A DNA stretch of 64,000 nucleotides from Clostridium saccharobutylicum DSM 13864 (GCF_000473995.1 NC_022571.1:539501-603500); one strand, 5' to 3'; positions 28,695 through 38,197 are shown, counted from the stretch's first letter. Made by a program: numbers and translations. The notes: generated by a model from the sequence alone, not told the origin.

Positions 28695-28901
28695 AAAGTA
28701 TAAAATTGAAATAATAATGATGTAGCGTAGTATATTTTTTGACTTTGCAAATGAATTGTTAGATTTTAGTGGGGGATATATATAATAATTTAAACTATAC
28801 AATGAATTCAAAAATATATATCTATAAAATAACAAATAATACTATAAATTTGTAATAAATTATATAAAAATAGAAAAAAAATAATGTTTTTACATTTTTT
28901 G

Positions 28902-28930
28902 TTGATGTATTTTGATGAATATTCTATAAT
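28902..28930 (+). promoter_or_regulatory. upstream promoter of a candidate small RNA
   Basis: TTGATG (28902-28907) and TATAAT (28925-28930) with 17-base spacing, preceded by an AT tract. It closely resembles the promoter at 29328. Confidence 0.55.
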
Positions 28931-28936
28931 AAAAAT

Positions 28937-29124
28937 ATGTTATAACAGAAATAAGTTATTTAAATATATTAATGCAATAGTACTATTAAGTTCTTACTTA
29001 AAAGAAATTTTATAAAATGTTTGTTAATTATTATGTTTGAATTAATTTTACAAATATAATAAAAAACTTGCCAAAGAAGATTAAGTACTTAGAATAAAGA
29101 AGATAACACCTTCTTTACTTTTTA
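28937..29124 (+). ncRNA. candidate small RNA or attenuated leader
   Basis: A promoter at 28902-28930 is followed, without an open frame, by a hairpin TAAAGAAG/CTTCTTTA (29095-29102 with 29110-29117) and CTTTTTAG. This defines a transcript of about 185 nt in the 780-base gap between tex and the YkvI-type gene. No known RNA class is recognised. If termination fails, the transcript would run into the transporter. Confidence 0.35.
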
Positions 29125-29327
29125 GATTTATGAGTGTTAGTTATTTAATATTTATAGCTGAATAAAGTTAGAACTTGCTTGTATAATTTATGTTCTGTAT
29201 ATAAGTTGGCTCTAATTTTAGACAAGAAGAATGTGAATGTATATTGTAATATAAATAATTAATTATATTAATTGTAGATAAAATTATATAAATAGTTGTA
29301 AAAATATTAATAATTTTCATTTTTTTA

Positions 29328-29356
29328 TTGATTTACTTTTGTTTCTAAATTATAAT
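29328..29356 (+). promoter_or_regulatory. promoter of the YkvI-type gene
   Basis: TTGATT (29328-29333) and TATAAT (29351-29356), 17-base spacer, about 65 bases before the start codon. Confidence 0.6.
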
Positions 29357-29422
29357 AAATTAATAAAACATACTAAACTTATAGGAATTGTATGAAAAAG
29401 GGAAAAGGAGTGAGTGGAAATA

Positions 29423-30505
29423 ATGGAAAAACAATCAATTAATTTTAAAAAAGTAATACTTCTTGCTGGAGCTTTGTGCGCATATTGGATTGGATCTGGG
29501 TTTGCAACTGGGCAGGAAGTTCTGCAATTTTTTGCAACAAGTGGGACAAAGGGGATTATAGCAGCATTAATTTGTATGGTTTTGTTGATTATCTTAACGT
29601 ACAATTTATATGGAATAGGTCAAAAAAAGAAATTTAGCAATCCATATGATGTTTTTGAGTATTACTGTGGAAAAGTTATAGGTCAAGTTTATATATGGTA
29701 TAGTGTTGTATTAGTATATTGTATATTTGTAGTTATGCTTGCGGGTGCAGGTGCTACAATTAATCAATATTATGGAATACCAGCATATATAGGCACTGGA
29801 GTAATAGCTATTTTAGCATTAGGTACAACCTTGTTAGGTGAAGAAAGGCTTATTGATATAATAGGTGTTATAGGACCTATTAAAATTGTATTTGTAGCAA
29901 TAGTAGGAATTGCTGGTATTATTACTTTTTTTGGACAACCAACTTTACTATCAGAAGCTAGCAGACTTATACCAACATTAGGTTTTGAATCAGCTTCTTC
30001 AAATTGGGCATGGTCAGGAATATTATATGCTTTTCTTGCTCTTATGGTTAGTATACCATTTCAAGTTGAGTGTGGAGCATCGGCAGGAAGTGTAAAAGAA
30101 GCAAGAAGTGCAGCCTTGATTGGAACTGTTGCTTTTACTATTGGAATTATATCTCTTGTAATAGGTGAACTTGTTTATTATAAATTGATTGTAGGGCAAC
30201 AAGTTCCTACATTAGCAATTGCTAATCATATATCTCCTGTGTTGGGATTAATTTTTACAGTTTTAATAGTAGTAAGTATCTATTCTGCAGTGGCTTCATT
30301 CCTTACAATGACTGTTAGAAAGTTTGCTGTTGACAAAACTAAAAAATTTAATATCATTGCAATAATATTAACTGTTATAGGAATGTTTTTTGGAGGAGTA
30401 ATTCCTTTTGCTAAATTGGTAAATATTTTATATCCTTTAGCAGGATATTCAGCTATTATTTTTGCAGGATTTATGATTTATAAAGAATTAAAGGAAAAAA
30501 ATTAG
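29423..30505 (+). CDS. YkvI family membrane transporter
   Basis: A 360-residue integral membrane protein with about ten membrane segments, opening KKVILLAGALCAYWIGSGFATGQEVLQFF, the conserved first helix of YkvI proteins in the APC transporter superfamily. Related proteins are only annotated as putative transporters. ATG 29423 is chosen because AAAAGGAG lies 12 bases upstream; an in-frame GTG at 29414 is only three bases from it. It has its own promoter and no partner gene. Confidence 0.82.
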   Translation: MEKQSINFKKVILLAGALCAYWIGSGFATGQEVLQFFATSGTKGIIAALICMVLLIILTYNLYGIGQKKKFSNPYDVFEYYCGKVIGQVYIWYSVVLVYCIFVVMLAGAGATINQYYGIPAYIGTGVIAILALGTTLLGEERLIDIIGVIGPIKIVFVAIVGIAGIITFFGQPTLLSEASRLIPTLGFESASSNWAWSGILYAFLALMVSIPFQVECGASAGSVKEARSAALIGTVAFTIGIISLVIGELVYYKLIVGQQVPTLAIANHISPVLGLIFTVLIVVSIYSAVASFLTMTVRKFAVDKTKKFNIIAIILTVIGMFFGGVIPFAKLVNILYPLAGYSAIIFAGFMIYKELKEKN

Positions 30506-30617
30506 TACATATTTTGGGGGAATCTTCATTAACAACTAAAGAGGTTATTTTTTGATTATTTATTTTTCTATAAACATCTTGAATGATTAAATATGTGTTA
30601 TATTATAAAAAAAGGAT

Positions 30618-30811
30618 AAGGCACAATCAAAAAACAAGTCCATCTGTCAAGTCTATTTTCCACCAGAGGAAGTGCGACTCGCATACGCTCGCTGAGTAAG
30701 CGAGTCGGCAGATTGTCATAATAGACTCGCTATAAGGCCAATCTACTTTCTTGCATGATGAAAAATAATCTTGGGATTTTGGAATTGTTATTTTCTTTCA
30801 TGTGCCTAAAT
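30618..30811 (+). repeat. family A palindromic element, copy 6
   Basis: The longest copy. Starts AAGGCACAATCAAAAAACAAG, continues TCCATCTGTCAAGTCTATTTT, contains the short palindrome GACTCGC...GCGAGTC (about 30673-30711), and ends TGTTATTTTCTTTCATGTGCCTAA. Its right end adjoins the ribosome binding site of the amidohydrolase gene. Confidence 0.82.
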
Positions 30812-30826
30812 AAGGAGCATAAAGAT

Positions 30827-32122
30827 ATGAATAGTATTGAAAATTGGTTTTGTGAAAATGATGACAAGATAAAACAAACAGAAAGATTTATTTTTGAAAA
30901 TCCTGAATTATCATTAGAGGAAAGACAATCATCACAATGTTTAGCAAAATTCATGGAAGAACAAGGTTTTTCAGTTGAATGGAATATAGGTGGGTTAGAA
31001 ACAGCCTTTGTAGCAACATGGGGACAAGGAGAGCCTGTATTAGGATTTTTAGCAGAATATGATGCTTTGCCTGGATTAGGTCAGAAGCCAGTAGAGGAAC
31101 GTTGTGAAATTGAAGGATGTGGACATGGCTGCGGTCATAGCTTACTTGGTGTTGGTGCGGCGGCAGCAGCAGCAGCTCTTAAGAGTGAATTGGAGTTCAG
31201 TGGTAAGCTAGGAACAATAAAGTTATTCGGTTGCCCAGCAGAAGAAATTATGTATGGGAAAATTGTAATGGCAAAACAAGGTTGTTTTGATGGATTAAGT
31301 GCAGCAATTACATGGCATCCATCCGATTCAAATCGTGTTGGAGAAGATATTTATCAAGCTATGGATTCTAAAAAATTTAAATTTTTTGGAACAACATCTC
31401 ATGCATCTGGAAGTCCACACTTAGGTAGGAGTGCACTTGATGCAGCGGAATTAATGAATGTAGGAGTAAATTATTTACGAGAACATGTAACAGACGATGT
31501 TCGTATACATTATACGTATTTAGATGGTGGAGAAAAACCTAATATAGTCCCTGATTTTGCACAAACTTCATATTATATTCGTGGAAAAAACCGTGAACAT
31601 GTTGATGATGCATCAGCTCGTATAGAGCGTATAGCACAAGGTGCGGCATTAATGACGGACACAAGATATGAAAGCGAATTAGTGGCTAGCTGCATGGAAA
31701 CTAAATTGAATTTTACGTTACTTAATGCATTTTATAAAGCAATGAGTGGTATTGAAGTACCAACTTATACACAAGAGGAAATACAATTTGCAGAATCGAT
31801 TAGTAAAGCAGCAAATTTAAAAAATCAAGGTAAATACTTTGATGGATTACATAAATTTGAGAATAGAGAAATAGACATATTTATTTCTACAGATGTATCT
31901 AATGTAAGTCATATTGTACCAACTATTACTTTAAATGCAGCTACTGCATGTAAGGGGACTCCTCTACATCACTGGGCATTTACAGCGCAAGTTGGATCAT
32001 CCATTGGATATAAAGGAATGATTTATGTAGCAAAATCTATGGCTCTAGGTGGAATGATGTTGATTGATAATCCAGAAATATTATTGAAAGCTATGGATGA
32101 ACATAAAAATTCGTCTATATAA
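30827..32122 (+). CDS. M20 family amidohydrolase, AbgB-like
   Basis: The 431-residue cytosolic protein resembles the p-aminobenzoyl-glutamate hydrolase/M20D amidohydrolase group: FIFENPELSLEE at the start, GFLAEYDALPGLGQ near 78, the metal site GCGHGCGHSLLG near 100, PAEEIMYGK near 135, TWHPSDSN near 163 and the C-terminal HHWAFTAQVG. ATG at 30827 follows TAAGGAG by nine bases; an in-frame ATG at 30755 falls in the repeat. The next genes (thiazoline hydrolase family, proC) follow closely, so this is probably the first gene of an operon hydrolysing an N-acyl or carbamoyl amino acid. Confidence 0.85.
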   Translation: MNSIENWFCENDDKIKQTERFIFENPELSLEERQSSQCLAKFMEEQGFSVEWNIGGLETAFVATWGQGEPVLGFLAEYDALPGLGQKPVEERCEIEGCGHGCGHSLLGVGAAAAAAALKSELEFSGKLGTIKLFGCPAEEIMYGKIVMAKQGCFDGLSAAITWHPSDSNRVGEDIYQAMDSKKFKFFGTTSHASGSPHLGRSALDAAELMNVGVNYLREHVTDDVRIHYTYLDGGEKPNIVPDFAQTSYYIRGKNREHVDDASARIERIAQGAALMTDTRYESELVASCMETKLNFTLLNAFYKAMSGIEVPTYTQEEIQFAESISKAANLKNQGKYFDGLHKFENREIDIFISTDVSNVSHIVPTITLNAATACKGTPLHHWAFTAQVGSSIGYKGMIYVAKSMALGGMMLIDNPEILLKAMDEHKNSSI

Positions 32123-32153
32123 ATAAATATTGAGAAAGGTGTGAGGTATAAAA

Positions 32154-32846
32154 ATGAAAGAGTTAGATAACATTCAGTGCACAATTGAACATCATGCAAC
32201 ATTATTTGCACTTTTTGCAAAATACATTATAGAAGGTTTAGATGAAAAAGGTAAAGATATAATTTATACTGCAGTTGAAAATTATGGACAGGAACGCGGA
32301 AAGAGAATGGCCAATAGAGCAGTTGCTAATGGAGATGATTTGGATTTTATAAATAGTCAAGCTTATGGTGAATGGGTTCCAGAAGAAGGGCAAATGGAAT
32401 TTGGAGTTCTAAAAACGCAACCAGAACTTATTAGTAATGTTACAAAATGTGAATGGTGTAGGGTGTGGAAGAAATATAATCTTTTAGATTACGGAAAGTA
32501 TTACTGCATTAATATAGATTCAGCTGTTTTTAATGGTTTTAATGAAAAATTTCATATGAAAGCAACTAGTAATCTAAGTTTTGGAGCAGATCATTGTGAA
32601 TTTCATTGGGGAAATTCTATGAGTGAAGAAGATTCTAAGAGACTTGTCAAAAAGAAAGCTGAATTAGGTACTAGCTGTACTAGAGATTTTAATTTCCATA
32701 CTGCACATCTTTTACATTCAATAAGTGAAACATTAGAAAAAGAGCTTGGAGAAGATGGAAAATTAATTATTAATCAAGTACTAGAGAAATATATAGAATT
32801 ATTTGGAGAAGAGTATTTAACTGTATTAGATGGAAAGTATGAATAA
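32154..32846 (+). CDS. L-2-amino-thiazoline-4-carboxylate hydrolase family protein
   Basis: The 230-residue protein resembles the ATC hydrolase family (known members open 2-amino-thiazoline-4-carboxylate to S-carbamoyl-cysteine): an N-terminal helical segment with ENYGQERGKRMA, a central CEWCRVWKKYN and the characteristic SFGADHCEFHW near 145. Many clostridial members lack a proven substrate. It starts 31 bases after the amidohydrolase and ends 16 bases before proC, indicating one operon. Confidence 0.7.
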   Translation: MKELDNIQCTIEHHATLFALFAKYIIEGLDEKGKDIIYTAVENYGQERGKRMANRAVANGDDLDFINSQAYGEWVPEEGQMEFGVLKTQPELISNVTKCEWCRVWKKYNLLDYGKYYCINIDSAVFNGFNEKFHMKATSNLSFGADHCEFHWGNSMSEEDSKRLVKKKAELGTSCTRDFNFHTAHLLHSISETLEKELGEDGKLIINQVLEKYIELFGEEYLTVLDGKYE

Positions 32847-32862
32847 AGAGGAGGAATTATAT

Positions 32863-33672
32863 ATGTTAAATAATAAGATTACATTTATTGGCGGCGGTAA
32901 TATGGCAGAAGGGATTATCAAAGGAATTGTATCTAATGAAGTGTTTCAGCCTAAAAATATTACAGTTTTTGATATATTAAATGAAAGAAGAAAGTATCTT
33001 AAAGATATATATGGAATTACGGAGGCAGAAGATACCTCATCTGCAGTGAAAGATGCAGATATAGTTTTAATTGCAGTACGTCCACAAGATATTGTGAAAG
33101 TAGCACAAAATATAAAGAATGATTTATCAAAATCAGCAATTATTATTTCTATATGTGCTGGAATTAAAATGGAGAAAATGGAAGAACTATTTGGAAGTGA
33201 GCATAAATTTGTTCGTGTTATGCCAAACACAATGATTGAGGTACAACATGGATATAGCGCTGCAAGTGTAAATGATAAAGTAGAAGAAAGTGATAAAGAA
33301 ATTATTAAATCACTTTTAAATGCATTAGGACAAACAATGTTTATAGATGAAAATATGTTTAATGCATTTACTGCGTATAGCTGTGCAGGTCCTGCATATG
33401 TTATGTATTTTATTGCAGCATTAGTGGATTCAGGAGTGCAATCAGGATTTTCACGTAAAGATGCAATATCAATTGCATTAGAAAATTTAATGGCTTCTGC
33501 ATTAACTATTCAAAAGACAGGAAAACATCCATATCAAATTACAGATACAATGACTTCACCAGCTGGTATCACAATTGATGGATTACATGTATTAAGTGAA
33601 TCAGGTTTCCATGGAACTGTTATGTCTAGTATAAGAAAAGCTCTAGAAAGAACAAATGAATTAGAAAAATAA
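32863..33672 (+). CDS. proC: pyrroline-5-carboxylate reductase family protein
   Basis: NAD(P)H-dependent reductase of the last proline synthesis step, or a relative acting on another cyclic imine. The 269 residues show the Rossmann start ITFIGGGNMAEGIIKG, RVMPNTMIEVQHGYSA near 122, and the family signature near 225 (DTMTSPAGITIDGL). ATG at 32863 follows GAGGAGG by seven bases; an upstream ATG at 32830 would overlap the previous gene. Its place after two thiazoline/amide hydrolase genes suggests a role besides proline synthesis, an inference. Confidence 0.88.
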   Translation: MLNNKITFIGGGNMAEGIIKGIVSNEVFQPKNITVFDILNERRKYLKDIYGITEAEDTSSAVKDADIVLIAVRPQDIVKVAQNIKNDLSKSAIIISICAGIKMEKMEELFGSEHKFVRVMPNTMIEVQHGYSAASVNDKVEESDKEIIKSLLNALGQTMFIDENMFNAFTAYSCAGPAYVMYFIAALVDSGVQSGFSRKDAISIALENLMASALTIQKTGKHPYQITDTMTSPAGITIDGLHVLSESGFHGTVMSSIRKALERTNELEK

Positions 33673-33708
33673 AAATGATAGCAGTAGTAAGTATGAAAAG
33701 ATAATATG

Positions 33709-33746
33709 AAAAGCCTTAAGAATGTATTTGTTCTTAAGGCTTTTTT
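33709..33746 (+). terminator. terminator of the amidohydrolase-proC operon
   Basis: AAAAGCCTTAAGAA (33709-33722) and TTCTTAAGGCTTTT (33731-33744), followed by TTATC. Confidence 0.88.
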
Positions 33747-33835
33747 ATCTTAATATGTGTAATAAAAATATAATTGTTCATTTCAATTAATATGATATAC
33801 TTAAAATACAGATGATTTCTAATTGCACTAGCAAT

Positions 33836-33918
33836 TGAGGCATGTAAAAGAAGCTGTAAGAAATGGAAAATGAAAAATAGGCTTGACAGATGGACTAGCT
33901 GTTTTTGAATATATCTAA
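33836..33918 (-). repeat. family A element, copy 7 (deleted, inverted)
   Basis: A short derivative: TGAGGCATGTAAAAGAAG at the left and GACAGATGGACTAGCTG then TTTTTGAATATATCTAA at the right, with AAAATGAAAAATAGGCTT between. It matches the two outer parts of the inverted copy at 25919. Confidence 0.65.
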
Positions 33919-33966
33919 TATTAAACTTACTAGTGTATTTTAATTTAAGAGAGAAGAATTAAAGAT

Positions 33967-34914
33967 ATGGATAAAACTAAATTTTATACTAATAGAAAAA
34001 ATATTATTATTCTAGCAATACTATGCTGTATTTTATGGGGGAGTGCATACCCTGCAATAAAAGCAGGATATTCATTATTTAACATAGGAGAAAATGCAAT
34101 AGGATCTAAATTGGTTTTTGCGGGATATAGATTTGCAATCGCTGGAATTCTAGTAATTTTATTAGAATTAGCTACAAAGAAAAATATATTTGAATTTTCT
34201 AAAAAACAATTTGGACAAATATTTATTTTAGGTTCAACACAAACTGCACTTCAGTACATATTTTTTTATGTAGGTTTATCATATACAACTGGGGTAAGAG
34301 GTTCAATAATCAATGGAACAGGAACTTTCGCAAGCATAATATTAGCACATTTTATTTACAAAAATGATAAACTTAATTTTAATAAGATATTGGGATGTAT
34401 TATAGGATTTGTAGGTGTGGTAATTGTTAATTTAAATGGACAATCGTTAGGAGGGAGCTCTTTTACATTCAAAGGAGAAGGATTTATAATGATCGCAGCA
34501 TTTATATTTTCAGCTTCATCAATATATGGTAAAAAAATAACTCAAATCTTAGAACCACCAATAGTTACTGGATTTCAATTATTTATAGGCGGCATAATTC
34601 TGATAGGTTTAGGTTTTTGTTTTGGTGGTAGTTTGAGTAGATTTACAATGAAATCTACATCGCTTTTAATATATATGGCATTATTATCTTCAGTATCATT
34701 TGCTATATGGACACAGCTATTAAAATATAATAAAGTTGGAATTATATCAGTATTTAATTTTTTAGTTCCTGTATTTGGAACATTGTTATCAGCAATATTC
34801 TTAGGAGAAAATATATTTGATATTAAAATTTTAATATCTTTAATACTTGTATGCTATGGAATATTCTTAGTCTATAGAGTTAAAAAAGAAAATACAGCAC
34901 CAGTAGCTGAATAA
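33967..34914 (+). CDS. EamA/DMT family exporter
   Basis: The 315-residue protein has ten predicted membrane segments in two EamA repeats (first near 14-150, second near 170-305), beginning ILAILCCILWGSAYPAIKAG. Family members export metabolites or amino acid derivatives. It lies after the amidohydrolase-proC operon but beyond a terminator and a repeat, so it is separately transcribed. The substrate is unknown. Confidence 0.88.
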   Translation: MDKTKFYTNRKNIIILAILCCILWGSAYPAIKAGYSLFNIGENAIGSKLVFAGYRFAIAGILVILLELATKKNIFEFSKKQFGQIFILGSTQTALQYIFFYVGLSYTTGVRGSIINGTGTFASIILAHFIYKNDKLNFNKILGCIIGFVGVVIVNLNGQSLGGSSFTFKGEGFIMIAAFIFSASSIYGKKITQILEPPIVTGFQLFIGGIILIGLGFCFGGSLSRFTMKSTSLLIYMALLSSVSFAIWTQLLKYNKVGIISVFNFLVPVFGTLLSAIFLGENIFDIKILISLILVCYGIFLVYRVKKENTAPVAE

Positions 34915-34942
34915 TAATGTGCAATAAAATAAACACTTTTAG

Positions 34943-35168
34943 CTTTAGGGTTATGTGGTAACTTACCGAAATCACATATATATTTGTTTCATCGGACTTA
35001 TGAAATTTTAGTTGGAAGATTCTAAATGGGAGCTTGCAACCATTGCTGCATGTTCCAAATATCCATTTTGACAAGCAGCAAATGGAACAAGCACCCATTA
35101 AGAATCTTCAATAGCTCAATTTTAAATGCCTCTTCCACAAATATGTATATGATTTATAGTTTTAGAAA
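34943..35168 (+). repeat. family B long-hairpin element, copy 4
   Basis: Arms: TGGAAGATTCTAAATGGGAGC against CACCCATTAAGAATCTTC; CATATATATTTGTTT near the base against ACAAATATGTATATG. The apex reads TTGCTGCATGTTCC then GACAAGCAGCAAATGGAACAAG. The ends GGTTATGTGGTAACTTACCGAAAT match the other family B copies, although the arm sequences are diverged. Confidence 0.72.
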
Positions 35169-35204
35169 ATTTATTCACATTAGATATAAAAGTTTTGTGG
35201 ATAA

Positions 35205-35258
35205 TTAAAAAATAATGTTGATAGTTTAAAGAGTTAAATTATCAACATTATTTTTTAA
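35205..35258. terminator. bidirectional terminator
   Basis: A perfect 19-bp inverted repeat, TTAAAAAATAATGTTGATA (35205-35223) with its complement (35240-35258), lies after the EamA gene and before the end of the convergent small EamA gene. Confidence 0.85.
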
Positions 35259-35297
35259 TCTTTAGGTTGAGATAATATTATTAAGTTATGTTTGCAT

Positions 35298-35711
35298 CTA
35301 TAATATCATTATGAAAGTTCCTATTGTTATAAAAATACCACCTAATATAGTTTTTATTGTCATGGTTTCTTTTAATACTATAAAAGCAAGAATCATACTT
35401 ATTACTACACTAAATTTATCAATGGGTACAACTTTTGACGCTTGACCAATTTGTAACGCCTTATAATAAAATAGCCAAGAAAGTCCTGTAGCCAAACCAG
35501 AGAGAATTAAGAATATCCAACTTTTAGATCGGATACTTGAGATTTGATTCTGAGTACCTGTTAAAAAAACTATTCCCCAAGCCATGAAAAGAACTACAGC
35601 AGTACGTATTGCTGTAGCTAAATTAGAATTAACGTCTTCAATTCCTATTTTAGCTAATATTGAGGTTAAAGCTGCAAAAAGTGCAGACAATAATGCACAT
35701 ACTACCCACAT
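35298..35711 (-). CDS. half-size EamA/DMT transporter
   Basis: A 137-residue protein with a single EamA repeat of five membrane segments (MWVVCALLSALFAALTSIL at the start; VVPIDKFSVVISMILAFIVL near 95). Such half-size members work as dimers. The ATG corresponding to 35711 follows AAAGGGGGAATTAAG; an in-frame ATG 36 bases further up lacks a site. It is transcribed opposite to the full-length EamA gene. Confidence 0.85.
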   Translation of the reverse strand: MWVVCALLSALFAALTSILAKIGIEDVNSNLATAIRTAVVLFMAWGIVFLTGTQNQISSIRSKSWIFLILSGLATGLSWLFYYKALQIGQASKVVPIDKFSVVISMILAFIVLKETMTIKTILGGIFITIGTFIMIL

Positions 35712-35899
35712 CTTAATTCCCCCTTTAACTTTTTGGTGTATATACAATTTAAGTTCACCTCGAATATAAAATATTTAGTTACATGTCTACATGGAATTAT
35801 AGATAAGTAGATTGTGAATTAGGCTTATGTGACGATTTGTTGATTGTGTAATGTTCTTTAATCACGCTCACCTTATATAGATGAACAAATTACTAAACT

Positions 35900-36006
35900 A
35901 GATTTATGAGTTGAAATATATTCTGAAATAGAAAGAAATGGTGCTCTGTAGTAACTGAAACAACGGAGTACCATTTCTTTCGGTAAATTACTACATAAGT
36001 TTAAAT
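35900..36006 (-). repeat. family B element, copy 5 (solo short form)
   Basis: GAAAGAAATGGTGCTCTGTAG with CAACGGAGTACCATTTCTTTC forms a simple hairpin with ends TTGAAATATATTCTG and CTACATAAGTTTAAATTCC, the complement of the usual family B left end. No gene otherwise lies in 35712-36015. Confidence 0.65.
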
Positions 36007-36015
36007 TCCATACTT

Positions 36016-37395
36016 TTATCCTTTTGCAAATGAATCATTGCCCTTTGATTTGAAATCTTTTTCCCAAGCTTCATCTGCATAAGGTTTAAAATCTGAAGAT
36101 AATTTATCTAGTTTTGCTTGAAAATCTTTATCATGCAACATAGCTTCAGCACTTTCATCAGTTGGATGAGCATTGAATTTTTCACTTACTTCTCTGATTA
36201 CATTTGTATTATCAATCATCATGCAAGGTCTTAACATATTTTTGTTGTATGGTTGTCTATGCCTAAGACCCTTAAAAAATTCACTTTTAAAAATATCAAT
36301 TAAATTTTTATCTTTAATATTATCACATGCAATATGAGCAAAAACACAAGGTTCAACATCACCATTTGAATTTATATGACAGTAATATTTGCCAGCAATG
36401 CAACCACCAACATATGGAGCATCATTAAAAAAGTCAATTGTAAAATATGGTTTAGTTGATCTGATTTTTTTAGTTAGCCTGCCGAGTTCTATTCGCTCAG
36501 CTGGCTTTAACATGTTATCAATGTTAGGAGATTCTCCTACAGGCATGTACATAAAGTACCAATTCATTCTAGAGCCTTTTTTTACAAGCATGTCAATAAA
36601 TTCATCTGAAGTTACAGTTTTGAGGTTATTAGTTGAAGTTGCTGAGGATACACCAAATGGAATGCCTCGTGATTTTAATAAATCCATTCCTTCCATAACC
36701 TTATTGAATGTACCACTGCCACGCCTTGCATCAGTTTCTTTTTCAAAACCTTCAAGAGAAAACATTGGCATAACATTACCTAAGGAAACTAATTTATCGG
36801 CTATATCATTGTTGAAAAGCGTACCATTTGTAAAAGGAGTAAAGAGGATATCATCATATTTTTTATAGATATCATACATGAAATCAACAAAGAATGGTTC
36901 ACCGCCAAGTACAATAATATAATGTACTCCAAGATCCCTAGCTTCGCCTATTATTCTATCAACTTCTTCATATGTAAGTCCGTTTAATTTATCATATTTT
37001 GCAGCATAGCATCCAGTACAATGTAAGTTGCATCTCATTGAAGGACTAATAAGAAGCGTAAATGGAACTTTTATGTCTTCATTTTCAAGAAGTTCCGATC
37101 TTTTTTTACCGCCAATCCATATTGCATTTGCTATAAAATTGACAAAAAATTTTTTTAGAAATTTAGGATTAGTTTCAATTAAGATAGAATCAATAAGTTG
37201 TTTAATAGATGGATTGTCGCTATAATATGTTTCTATGTTTCTTATAGCTTTATTACTATCTTCATCTTTAGCAAGAAGTTTTAACATTTTAAAAAGTCTT
37301 GGAATATTTTTTTCAGGATTTCTTTCAAGGGTTGTGCATACACTCTTCATAATTGTTTTTCTAGCTCTATTTCCAAGATATTCATGTAAATTCAT
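36016..37395 (-). CDS. radical SAM protein of unknown function
   Basis: The 459-residue cytosolic enzyme has the radical SAM cluster site C122-x3-C126-x2-C129 (MRCNLHCTGCYA), then LGGEPFF (about 163) for SAM binding. A C-terminal extension with several cysteines (GGCIAGKYYCHINSNGDVEPC) resembles a SPASM-type auxiliary cluster domain. An N-terminal helical region of about 110 residues precedes the core. Related proteins are common in clostridia; the reaction is not known. It is monocistronic. Confidence 0.82.
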   Translation of the reverse strand: MNLHEYLGNRARKTIMKSVCTTLERNPEKNIPRLFKMLKLLAKDEDSNKAIRNIETYYSDNPSIKQLIDSILIETNPKFLKKFFVNFIANAIWIGGKKRSELLENEDIKVPFTLLISPSMRCNLHCTGCYAAKYDKLNGLTYEEVDRIIGEARDLGVHYIIVLGGEPFFVDFMYDIYKKYDDILFTPFTNGTLFNNDIADKLVSLGNVMPMFSLEGFEKETDARRGSGTFNKVMEGMDLLKSRGIPFGVSSATSTNNLKTVTSDEFIDMLVKKGSRMNWYFMYMPVGESPNIDNMLKPAERIELGRLTKKIRSTKPYFTIDFFNDAPYVGGCIAGKYYCHINSNGDVEPCVFAHIACDNIKDKNLIDIFKSEFFKGLRHRQPYNKNMLRPCMMIDNTNVIREVSEKFNAHPTDESAEAMLHDKDFQAKLDKLSSDFKPYADEAWEKDFKSKGNDSFAKG

Positions 37396-37591
37396 AAAAT
37401 CACCTTCATAACTTTTAGATTTAAAATGTTTAGTATATATTTATGTGACGAAAAGGCAAAATATATTAAAATCTGTAAAGTTTTTAAAAATCAATTTTTA
37501 ATAGAAAAGAAATAGAGTTAAGATTATCTTAATATTTGTAATTTGATATAATATTTATATAAAATAGTTAGCAAAGGGGAGATTATAGTAT

Positions 37592-38197
37592 ATGAAGATA
37601 GAAGATATAAAGAATAAAATAAAAGACAATAAACCTTATATTAATGGTTGGGAAAGAATGAAGAGGTCATCTATAATTATTCCTTTAGTAAAAATAAATA
37701 ATGAGATATGTATATTATTTGAAGTAAGAGCCAAAAAATTAAGCAGTCAACCAGGGGATATATGTTTTCCAGGTGGAAAGATAGATGGTAATGAAGCGCC
37801 TAAAGAAGCAGCAATAAGAGAAGTGTTTGAAGAGCTAGGTATTAAAGATGTTGATATAATAAATGAATTGGATACTGTAGTTAGATATGATAATATTATA
37901 ATTCATCCTTATGTGGGAGTAATTCAAAATATTAATGAAATTGATATGAATGAAAGTGAAGTAGATCATACATTTTATGTTCCAGTAAATTATTTTCTAA
38001 ATCAAGAACCTTTAGAAATAGAAAATAAACTAAATGTTGAAAGGCCTGAAGATTTTCCTTATGATTTAATTGTTAATAAGCACAACTATAAATTTAAAAA
38101 TGGTAGTTATAGAGTTTTATTTTACAAATATGAAGACTACAATATATGGGGGATAACAGCTCAAATATTAAATAACTTTTTAGAAAAGCTGCGTTAA
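37592..38197 (+). CDS. NUDIX hydrolase, CoA pyrophosphatase type
   Basis: The 201 residues contain a complete Nudix box GGKIDGNEAPKEAAIREVFEELGI beginning near residue 67 (pattern G-x5-E-x7-REUxEExGU). The preceding RAKKLSSQPGDICFPGG matches the CoA pyrophosphatase (NudL/YeaB) signature. Such enzymes cleave CoA to phosphopantetheine and 3',5'-ADP. AAGGGGAG precedes the ATG. A family B element separates it from ogt. Confidence 0.85.
   Translation: MKIEDIKNKIKDNKPYINGWERMKRSSIIIPLVKINNEICILFEVRAKKLSSQPGDICFPGGKIDGNEAPKEAAIREVFEELGIKDVDIINELDTVVRYDNIIIHPYVGVIQNINEIDMNESEVDHTFYVPVNYFLNQEPLEIENKLNVERPEDFPYDLIVNKHNYKFKNGSYRVLFYKYEDYNIWGITAQILNNFLEKLR

Noticed and set aside
28639-29422. T-box or amino acid riboswitch before the YkvI-type gene
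   Set aside because: No T-box sequence, glycine or lysine aptamer core could be recognised.
30755-30826. A 24-codon N-terminal extension of the M20 amidohydrolase
   Set aside because: The extension is repeat DNA; the ATG at 30827 has a proper TAAGGAG.
35026-35208. A 60-codon frame between the EamA genes, and one on the other strand
   Set aside because: Both are translations of a family B hairpin arm.
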